Assembly (NCBI GenBank): GCA_029204045.2
Contig: CM055065.1
Span: forward strand, 8,894,363 to 8,958,362
Direction: 5' to 3'
Source of the DNA: Tillandsia leiboldiana
Lineage: Eukaryota; Streptophyta; Magnoliopsida; Poales; Bromeliaceae
Length of the DNA stretch: 64,000 nt
Shown: positions 55,318-64,000 of the stretch, piece by piece
Layout: every line of letters starts with the position of its first letter
Position numbering within the stretch: the first letter of the stretch is position 1
Made by a program: the position numbers and the translations under genes
Notes under the pieces: model-generated
Told to the model about the DNA's origin: nothing
The model's database searches: none
Seen by the model: the letters and a program-made list of their open reading frames with translations, nothing else

Positions 55318-58300
55318 CAGGCTATAGTCGAAATCCACGCTCTCTCTCAGAACGGATGGACTCAAGGTCCTCAACCTCTCACACCATGGTCAAAATACTC
55401 TCAACGACGCGGGACCACCGTCAAACCAAACGGCTCCCAACAACACTAGCGCAGGTCTAAACTCAGCTACCAGACTCCACTCAGCCCCCCAGGCACGAGT
55501 GCAACAATGAAAGTATCTAACCGAATAAACCCAATCAAATGAACCGGTATAAAACCCGGTACTGCCTGCTCTGTCATCAATCTCACGAGCTCAGTATCTC
55601 CACTGTCCAACTGACCGGCACCCGTCACGGTCTAAAGCCTACTCCGGAGTGGCACTCGAGGGGAGCGACCCACACGAGTAAAGTATCACTGTAACCAGTA
55701 TCATCAGTATCATAAAATAGCAGGACTGGATCACGACTCTGATCAAGGTGGGAAAACCCATCCACTAAAGGGAAACTTGATCCCCAATCTGATATAACAG
55801 TAAACAATAAGTGGAAAACTCCATCCACTAAAGGGAAACTTGATCCCCAATCTGATATAACAGTAAACAATAAGTGGAAAACTCCATCCACTAAAGAAAA
55901 ATCTGATACCCAATCTGATGCACAAGTACAGATCCGGTCAACCGCCCAATATTCGTGGTCGCCGTAAAACCCCACAAGTCCACAAACTAATCCAACCTAT
56001 CCCAAACACAAAGTCCCGACTACACTATCCCAAACCCCTACTCGAACCCGAGCAACACGAATCTAGAATCTAGAAAGAAATGAGAAAGAACAAACATGGT
56101 TTCTCCTAAGTCAGATTCTAACATGATAGTGTAGCAATAAATGATGGCCTATCTACATGTCCATACAAGCATGCAAATGCATGTCCTCAAGGAAATGAAA
56201 GGGAGTAAATCACATAATAGCTCCACAAAGGTATAAACAACATGCCAGAATCCCTAATGAACTACACCTATCCATAATCCATGGTCCATCAAAAAGAATG
56301 ATCAGAATAATACCCGCACATAGATATAGCCTCCTACTCCATCGAGTAATCATATCATAAAAGACTATGTGCAACATGGCATGCTAAAAGATCACTACTA
56401 TAGTATATCAATCTGCATGATCTAGGCCATTCCTCAAGCTTCCATGTCGATGCTAAATGTTGTACAAATAAACATGCATGCTAACAATCACATAGGGTAA
56501 ATTCCTTTAGGTAAGCTTTCACTATTCATAATCCTGGATATCCAAATCTAGCAAGTCCACAATAATATTTAACATGAATATTCACTTGCAATTTCTTGTA
56601 CAACTGTCATCCCTAAGCTTACCCCTTAATCACAAATATTATACCCTAAACATGCATGCATTCTAACATACAGAATTAGAGAACCGTCCACCGGTTCTGG
56701 AGATGAAGCAACCCACCTGAAACGCTTTCCGCAGGCAAAGCCGAAGTCGGTGAAGTGTGTAGTCGCACGCTATCCAAAATCCGCCGAACTGCACCCTCGG
56801 TACTCAGTCGCACAAGCCTTAGCTTCGATCAACCTCACAACAACAACACACTAATCATACCCCAAAACGCACCAGCTGTTTTGCAAAACAGCACAAAGAA
56901 GAGGGTTTTTCACCTGCGAGCAGTCCTCCAAAAAATCCAAAAAAATCACGGTTGCGATCCTCGCGACGAGTAGATCCAAAACGAGTATTTATACACCCTG
57001 TTCCGACACCTGTAGGCCAAGATAAAAATATAACAGCGCGGGTATGTCAAAGTATCCACAAACAAAATCCGGAAGGAAATCAGTCCGCAAGAAGCATAAA
57101 TATCACCTTCGAAGAGTCCTCCAAAAATTCCGATAAAAATACGGTTGCGTTCCTCTCGATGCATAGAAACGCCTCATTCCGATGCTCGTAGACTGAGAAA
57201 ATCCAACAATACTCCACCGCTGTCCCGAACCTCGCAGCAGTACAAAGGGTCACAGAAAAGCCTCGGGAACCGTGCCAAAAACCCAAAATAAGGCAAAGTG
57301 ATCAACACAAAAATCGAAGGCGTATCTCTCGTGAATGCGTTGACACAGAAATCGGCTAAAAAGTCCATCGGGGTAGTCCAGGGGGTCTCTCGGACTGAAA
57401 AAGCGACGGTAAAAGCCCAAAAATGAAGGAGCGTCGAAGCGCGCCGCGTCGCAGAAAACGCCGATACCAAGGCCTCCAAAAATCTCGGGAATCCATCAGA
57501 GAGTGGAGAAGAGGGAGGGGAGGAACTTCACTGAAGAAACCGCGCGGAGAAAAGCCTCGAAAAATCCAGAAAACGGAGGAACGGAGGGGAGGGAGGCCTA
57601 TTTATAGGCTGGGGAAAACAATTCAAATAATTCCCGGGGTGTCCCCGATTTCGGGCGCCCGAATGCCGGGTCGGACGATGCCTGTCCGACCGCGCCCGAA
57701 ATCACCAGGAAGCGCCACGTCACCCCCGCACAGCAAACAGCCAAACCCACCACCTGCGTTGCGCCGCGTGGCCCGCCCCCACGCTGACGCGTGGCGCGCC
57801 CACGCGCGGGAATCCGCGGGTCAGCGGCTCGGTCACCGCGCCCACGCGCGCTGTCAGCGCCGCCTGCCACCCTGACCGGCACGCAGCCCGAGGTGCCTCC
57901 TCGCCTGCTTCGTGGACCGCACTCAAAGCACCCACCAACTAGCCGCCGCCACCTGTCCAAAGCCAGCCAACGAGAAGCCTCCACGTGGCACGCCGCTCCT
58001 GTGCACCGCGCTCACCCGCGCGCCTGCCCGCTCGCCTGCCCGCGCCTGCTCCCGTGGGCCCGGCCCAATGCGCCGCCACTCCCGCACTGCCACGTGGCGT
58101 TCGGCGCCAATCCGAAGCTGCCACGTGGCACACCACCGGTCCACCGGTCCACCGTGCACCCAAAAACACCAGAAAACTTCCGGGTGTCCGTTTTCAGCCG
58201 TCTGGACTTAGAAAAATACAAGCAAGTAGTCGATTTCCATCGTTTTCGCGCGCCGAGTCCAAATTCGATGTCCGTTTTGCCCAATTCCACTTCTAAAATT

Positions 58301-58454
58301 TGGTGTGGCAACCAAATACACTCGTGATCCATTTTCTCACACTGAGTCCAACACTTGTGTCCAATTTGCGCATAAACACCTCGAATACTCAACATAAGCC
58401 TCCAGAAGCTGCTGATACATCAGTAATCCTATCGCAGGGATTCAGGTCCTCACA
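55318..58454 (-). mobile_element. Gyp-I LTR (partial)
   Basis: Minus-orientation gypsy LTR whose start on the minus strand is TGTGAGGACCTGAATCC at 58454. It shares 'actccggagtggcactcgag' (55643), 'tttctcctaagtcagattc' (56100) and a GC-rich U3 with 'gctgccacgtggc' boxes (57700-58170) with the other gypsy LTRs. A 64-bp unit is duplicated in tandem around 55760-55885 ('taagtggaaaactccatcca...'). A TATA box (TATTTATA) on the minus strand is at about 57600. The far end is cut off by Cop-J. No genes. Confidence 0.75.
55755..55890 (-). repeat. Tandem duplication in Gyp-I LTR
   Basis: The segment 'ccatccactaaagggaaact...gatataacagtaaacaataagtggaaaact' is present twice in direct succession with period 64 (about 55758 and 55822), plus a diverged third start at 55886. 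It makes the translated frames on the minus strand look repetitive, but this is LTR sequence. Confidence 0.75.
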
Positions 58455-60776
58455 AAATGACCTATTTGAATGTTTTTTTTGTGGATCCGGACGCCCTAAA
58501 ATGGGTTTCGGGTACCCATTACTGTAGCTCGGGCAGCACGGGCAGCACGGGCAGCGCAGGCAGGTGCGCAGGTAGGTGCGTGCTACACGACAACGCGCGG
58601 TTGGGTGCGCTGTGGATAGGGGGTGGACACGCGGAAACAGGTGATTGGTTGCCGCGGGATTGTTATCGGCCACTCACGCGGAGACGCGTGGCGCTGCGGG
58701 AGCCGTCGATCGGGGGCTCGAGCGCGCGCGGATGTGCGCCACGCGTCCTAGCGCTTCCCCCAGCCAGTTACGAGCGCCCGAGAATGTACCCAGAAGCTGA
58801 TTTTTGATATTTTTTTTGGACTACAAATAGCTCTTTTCTCCTCCATTTTGAGGCTTTTGGACATTGTTTCTTTTGGGGATTTTTGCGGAGGAGATCACCA
58901 CCTTCTCCACTCCATTCCTGAGCACTTTGGAGAACTTTGGGGAGCTTCTACTTCATCTTCCTCCTCAAGCTTGGAGAGCTCCACCATTGTTGCATTTTCA
59001 GCCAACTCCGTCGACGTTCAGAGCAAAGCCTCTACAGGACAAACCACTTAGAATCTAGGGCTGCAATTTGGAAAGGATCTTCATTAGAGGTAGGCCTACA
59101 ACTTTGATATTGATCACTTCTCCCAGATCTTGAGTTTTTATGGGGTTTTTATACCATCTCTGGAGCCCTTATGTACAGAGAAGATTTTTTGGACAGTTCT
59201 TAGTATTTATGGATTTTCTCGGTGATTTGTGCATGGATTTTGGAGTTTCAAGGCTTGATTTGCATCTACTCTCGAAGAGGAACGCATTGAGACCCTTCTT
59301 GCTAGATTTGGAGTTCGTTTGCCTAGGTAACATTTTCGATCTTCATGACCCTATGACAAAGTTTGTTGCAGCTTTTTGTTTTGGATTTTGTTTTGATGAT
59401 TGAACCTTGGGGTCTAGATTTCTTGGTGATTTGTTGGTTATTTTCAGGATGTTAAAGTTTGAACATCTTTTTAAGATCAAGGTGAGCAATTTCTCTTGTG
59501 ATTTCAGTGGGAAATTTCTTTTGGTTTAGTCTCTACACCTCATGGAAGTATATGCTAAATTTTTATACAAATTTTGGACAGCATTGTGATGTTGGTTAAT
59601 TTAATAATTAAAGGGAATTAAAGATAGATTTTTGAGGCTTTGGAGATATTCATGGGACAAAGGACAACTTAGAATCTCAGTTTGGAGCTTTATCTTGAGA
59701 TGATTAATGCAGAATTTCCATTCTTTTTATCACTTGGTTGTTTGAAATTCTGGAAAAATATGCACAACAGTGAATGATTTCGTTATTATGCTCAATCCGG
59801 CAGGAGATTTGAGGTGATTTTCATCGCGTTGGAATTTTAAGAGGTTGAGGATCAAGCACGCCGAATTTCAGCCAAATCGGACCTTGGATCATCGAGTTTC
59901 AGGTGGGGGTTGGATTTCCTCCAAAATTAGCGGACTGTTTTCTAATTCTATTTTGTAGTGGACATGCATGATAGGATTATGTTTCACTTATGGGTTAAGA
60001 TGAAAGTAAGATAGAGTTAGTGTTTTAATCATTGCTTATGATGAATGTAAAGTTGTGGAACCTTGACTAGCACCCTATCATATGATTCATGTCATTTAAC
60101 CAGACTATTAGAAAGCTCTCATTTGGGTTAGTTTGTTATTATCTCGGACATTCCTACACATTGCATTATGGCTTCCCTTGACCTAGAGTTTTTCCTCGCC
60201 CGGGTAGTGGGTCGAGTGGTTGGGATAGTGTAGGACGCATGTTACGCTCGTGCCTGGGGGCCGAGTGGAGTCTGGTAGTTGCAGTTAGTTCTATGCTAGT
60301 GTCGGGAATCGTTGGGTTGACGGTGGTTCCCGGTCGTCGAGTATTCTCCGACGGGTTTGTTGCCACTAAGATGTGACGGTGATGAGCTTATGATAGCAGG
60401 ACCTTGAACCCAGAATATTTTTGGACACACATAATTTCAGTAAACCAATGTTTTCCTTCCGAGCCACGCAGGGTTGCAGGAGCTCGTTCTTGTTTGATTA
60501 GGGCGGAGGCACTAGCCCTTCGGGGTTTGGAAAAATAAAACTTGTTTTTAACTGATTTTCTTAAGAACTAAAATTTATAAAAAATAGGGTTTTCTCAAAT
60601 CAAGATGATTTTCTAAAAAATGAGTATTTTTTGTTCTCACCCTGAGAGGGTTTGAGTGGAAATGATTTTTAAAAATAAATATCATCATTTCATATAAACC
60701 TCCTCACCCGAATAGGGTTCAAGTGATATGGGTTCTAAGGGTTATCTCAATATTTGGGTCGAAAGCTACGGGAGGT
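58455..60776 (+). mobile_element. Gyp-H1 LTR (partial)
   Basis: Plus-orientation gypsy LTR; starts inside the U3 directly after Gyp-I ('gacctatttgaatg ... ccggacgcc', compare Gyp-H2 near 61000). It has a GC-rich part with 9-bp 'gggcagcac' repeats (58530-58560), a TATA-like 'ctacaaatag' (58821), and later 'ctcgtgcctgggggccgagtgg' (60249) and 'gccttcggggtttgg'-type sequence (60510). Interrupted by Gyp-H2 at 60777. No gene seen. Confidence 0.7.
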
Positions 60777-63700
60777 TGTGTGAAGGCCCGGACCTTCGTG
60801 GTCATTACAGTGTGATTGACAGCTTGTGGAGGCCTATTTCTATGGATAGTGTTGATTGCGCGCAAATCGGACCCAAGAAACGGACTCAGTGCGAGAAATG
60901 GATCAAGATTGCCTAATGGGGAGTTTCGCCAAAAAATTAGAAAGGGATTCTTGCAAAACAGACTTCGTATTTGGATTCAGCGCGGAAAAACGTTGGAAAT
61001 CGGCTATTTGGTTGTTTTTTTCGGAGTCCGGATGAGCGAAAACGGGCAACCGGAAGTTCGGGGATTTTTTCGGGCGCAGAGGAAAGCCGTGGACCGGGGT
61101 GCCACGTGTCGGCACCCCATTGGGCCGGTGTTGGAGCGCGGTCCAGCGAGCGTTGCGGGAGGACGCGTGGCGGGCCGTGGTTGGGCCCGCCGCCGCACGC
61201 ACGTGGGCGCGCTGCGCGGTCCCCGCGCGTGGGGACACGCGGCGCGCGCTCGTTGGTGGCGCCGCGGCCACCCGGATCAAGCCGCGTGGCTTGATCCGGG
61301 TGGCTCGTCCCGGGCGACGTGGCGGCCCGGATGGCCGCCACGTGTCCGGCCCGCCAGGCCGAGCGGGCCGGGCCCGTGCTGTAGCTGCAGGGAGAGGGGG
61401 AGGGGGATGTAAGTGTGTTTTCTCCTTCTTCTTCTTCCTTTCTTCTTCTTCTTCTTCCTCCTTCTTCCTTCTTTGGACTGGGATTTTTGGAGGACCTTCT
61501 ACAGAGCATCACTAGCATCTCTTCTACAGATTCATCACCATGGATGGGCCATTGGAGCTCCATGATCATCATTTTCCTCATGTTGGAGCACAAGCACCAT
61601 TGCTGGATTTTCGGAGCTCCACCGTCGCAATTTAGTGCAAAAATTCCCCAGGATTCATTTCTTGGAATTTCGAGCTCATTCTTGGTTCTACGTTTTCACA
61701 AGAGGTAAGGCTACAATCTTTGTATTCAACTCTCCCCACAGATCTCATGCTTTTACAGAGTTTTAAGGCCATCTTTGGAACCCTTCATTTCAGTCTGGAA
61801 TCCTGAACAGTCCTCAGTGTTTTGGCCTTTCTGGGCAGTAGGATGGGAATATTTGGATGATTTTTGCGGGGAAATTTCCAAGACTCGAAGATCTACAATA
61901 TTGGTTTGTATCATGTTCCCCATATATGAGTTTTTATTATGGTTTATGCATGATCTTTGGAGCACCTTGCTGCATTCGTGTACAGATGGAACTTGTTGGA
62001 TAGTTCAAAGTGTTTATGGGTTTTCTCCTTCATCCGAGCATGAAAATTGGAGTTCTTTAGCTCAATTTGTATCTACTCTCGACAAGGAATCCAATGGTAC
62101 CTCTCTTGTAGGATTTGGATCACGTTTGGTTAGGTAACTTTAATGATCTTTTCAAGTGCTGTTATATGGATTACTGCAGTCCCTGTTTTAGTTTTGATTT
62201 GAGCAATGCACCTTAGAATGCAGATAACTTTGTGGATACAAGGTCTTTTTCAGAAATTCAAGTTGGGACTTCTTCTTAACTTCAAGGTGAGCAAATTCCC
62301 TTTTGTAATATGTGGATAAATCCCTTTGGAAAAGCCCCTAATTAAGCTTGGAAATGCTAGCAAGTTTATGTTAGCAATTTTGGACAGCATTATGATTTTT
62401 CCTTCATTTGAATGTTAAGGGAAATTAATGGTGGACTTTTGAGGACTTGAAGATGTTTGTATGAAAGAGGATATCTTTGTTTTACTGCTAGGAATTTCAA
62501 CTTGAGGTATTTGGGGCTGCACTTACATCTTCTTAAACTTATTTTCAATTGCTGAAATTCTGGAATTTGAGTGCGCAGTGTGCATTGTTTCAGTGATTGC
62601 ACCCAATCCGTGAGGTGGATTTGGATGATTTTTGCGGCATCGAATTCCTGGGAGGATAAGGATTACTCACGCCAAAATTCAGCCAGATCGGGCATCGGAT
62701 CGTCAAGTTTCAGGTGGGTGGTTCTGTTATGCCGAAAACAATGATTTACCCACTCGGACTATTGGTTTCCCTTATGGCATAGTTGATTGTTGTTCTCTTT
62801 TCCTTGGTGAATCATGCTTAAATCTCCATATTTATGTTAGGTTAATTGATCCTTAGCTTATGCATGAATAAATGATCAGTTGGTTGATATTACATTATTT
62901 CATATGAAGTTGATTATAAGTGATCATCCTTAAATCTATGCTATGTGAGGGTAATTGGGAAATCACTCTTCAACCTATACCTTGTGATGAATGGTTAACA
63001 TTATTATGTGAGAATGATGGTGATAGATATATGTGAATGGTTGGTTGATTTATGTGAGGACTTGATGGGGTTATGCGAGAAGTGCTTGGTTGCTTGTGTG
63101 AGAAGGACTTGGTTGATTTATTTGAGAATGACTTATATGAGAGTAGTTGGTTAAGTGATCCTTAGCCTCCACTTTGTAATATGAATTATAGTTGTCGATC
63201 CTTAACCTACAATATGTGATATTGGGCATTGATGTTGATTCTTAATCTATCTATGAAAGAATGAATAGTTGATTGATCTTTGATCTAGCTTATGTGAAAA
63301 TGGGTGTTGATGTGGGTTATCGATCTAGTTGATGTGAGAATGACCTATGCTTTTGATTTTCAATTCATTCATGTTAAGACGGATATCATTGTGAGTTGAG
63401 GCCTACTCCTTATGAGACTAAGCATTGTCGTGACTCCTATTACCTCCAAATGAGATTGGACGTTGTTGGTAGATCCTATGTTCATCCTAGGTGAGATCAA
63501 TGAAGGTTGTGAAGCCTTAGACTATTCATTGGTGATACATGATTGAAGGTATATGATTATGTAATGTTAAATGATCCTAAGCATATTCATGTATGAATGT
63601 GAGATTTGACAACCGTTGACCATCTTATGTGATTTTGATTAAGTGTGGCACTTCCTTATTTTTATACTTTGTGAGCATCGTGTATGTGGTATAGGCAGGC

Positions 63701-64000
63701 ATAGGCTATGTTGCACTTAATGTTCTTATGCAATCATCAATATTTTGGAATAGCATGCTCTAATAAATGTAAGAACATCGACACCTGTTTTTTTTTTATC
63801 GTCTTGGGACATTTGCATGCTTGTATGGTCATTTAGATAGGCCACCTTTTTCCGCTACACTATCATGCTGGACTTGACTTAGGAGAAACCATGTTTCTTG
63901 CTTTTCTCCTTTCATACTAGGCTCAGGGTATTTGTAGCTCGTGCGCGAGCAGGTGGTTTTGGGATAGTGTAGACAGACTCTTGGGATCTGGGACAGGCTG
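60777..64000 (+). mobile_element. Gyp-H2 LTR (runs off the window)
   Basis: Start proposed at TGTGTGAAGGCCCGG (60777), where Gyp-H1 homology stops. GC-rich U3 with 'gccacgtgtcggcacc' (61100) and 'gccgccacgtgtcc' (61335), a TTC-rich tract (61420-61475), and parts parallel to Gyp-H1 ('aggctacaat' at 61709 versus 'aggcctacaac' at 59092). The last 200 bases match the start of the window ('tgacttaggagaaacc', 63873). The LTR end is not reached. Confidence 0.7.
62840..63560 (+). repeat. Degenerate tandem repeat in Gyp-H2 LTR
   Basis: Irregular recurrences of 'gatccttaacct', 'ttatgtgagaatga' and 'ggttgattt' with spacing of about 30-60 bases. AT-rich and non-coding. It looks like an old, diverged tandem array inside the LTR. 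Confidence 0.5.

Noticed and set aside
55625..55975. Repetitive protein FPLVDGV...
   Set aside because: The repeat comes from a 64-bp tandem duplication of LTR sequence, present in a region that is non-coding in all related LTRs.
58848..59403. Possible host exons near the GC-rich region at the right end
   Set aside because: Both stretches have counterparts in Gyp-H2 (61500-62100) and lie within LTR sequence; no conserved frame between the two.

Overview
The window looks like a piece of a large angiosperm genome made entirely of nested LTR retrotransposons; I find no host gene. The plant assignment rests on the element families: Tekay/Del-type Ty3/gypsy chromoviruses with 2.5-3.3 kb LTRs, SIRE/Maximus-type Ty1/copia elements carrying an extra envelope-like ORF after pol, and a Cassandra-like TRIM whose LTR contains a 5S rRNA-derived segment.

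Left block (1-13528). A plus-strand gypsy LTR (1-1799) sits in the 3' part of a copia element, Cop-F (1800-6685). The LTR of Cop-F was itself hit by the TRIM (4967-5542, target duplication TTACA). Cop-F lies in a minus-strand gypsy LTR (Gyp-X, 6686-12504) that also received a solo gypsy LTR (6891-9951, target duplication CCGAC). The decayed gag/protease of Gyp-X follows (12505-13528).

Middle block (13529-42714). Gyp-A (plus strand, LTR 13529-16092) is inserted in the gag of Gyp-X. Gyp-A is split in its reverse transcriptase by a complete minus-strand element, Gyp-B (18780-30308, target duplication CTTGG, two 3.3 kb LTRs). The integrase of Gyp-A is then cut at 31694 by Cop-D, a nearly complete copia element (31694-42714) with gag, pol and a broken envelope-like ORF. 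The 3' LTR of Cop-D is internally deleted and runs into a 100-N assembly gap (42715-42814).

Right block (42815-64000). Cop-E is a gag-only, non-autonomous copia element. It has two LTRs plus the tail of a further tandem copy, and it is inserted in the reverse transcriptase of the minus-strand element Cop-J (49546-55317). Cop-J lies in a minus-strand gypsy LTR (Gyp-I). Two plus-strand gypsy LTRs (Gyp-H1, Gyp-H2) run to the window end.

The most interesting signals are in copia non-coding sequence. (1) The transcribed leader part of the LTRs carries a tandem series of short hairpins whose stems differ but remain complementary, around a nearly invariant loop TGGATT. (2) An array of the palindrome GATCCGGATC lies upstream of the LTR TATA box, and a second copy of this arrangement, with a TATA-like box and a possible leader intron, lies in front of the envelope-like ORF, suggesting a separate internal promoter. 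Most nonsense mutations in the gypsy and copia ORFs fit C-to-T change at methylatable cytosines.
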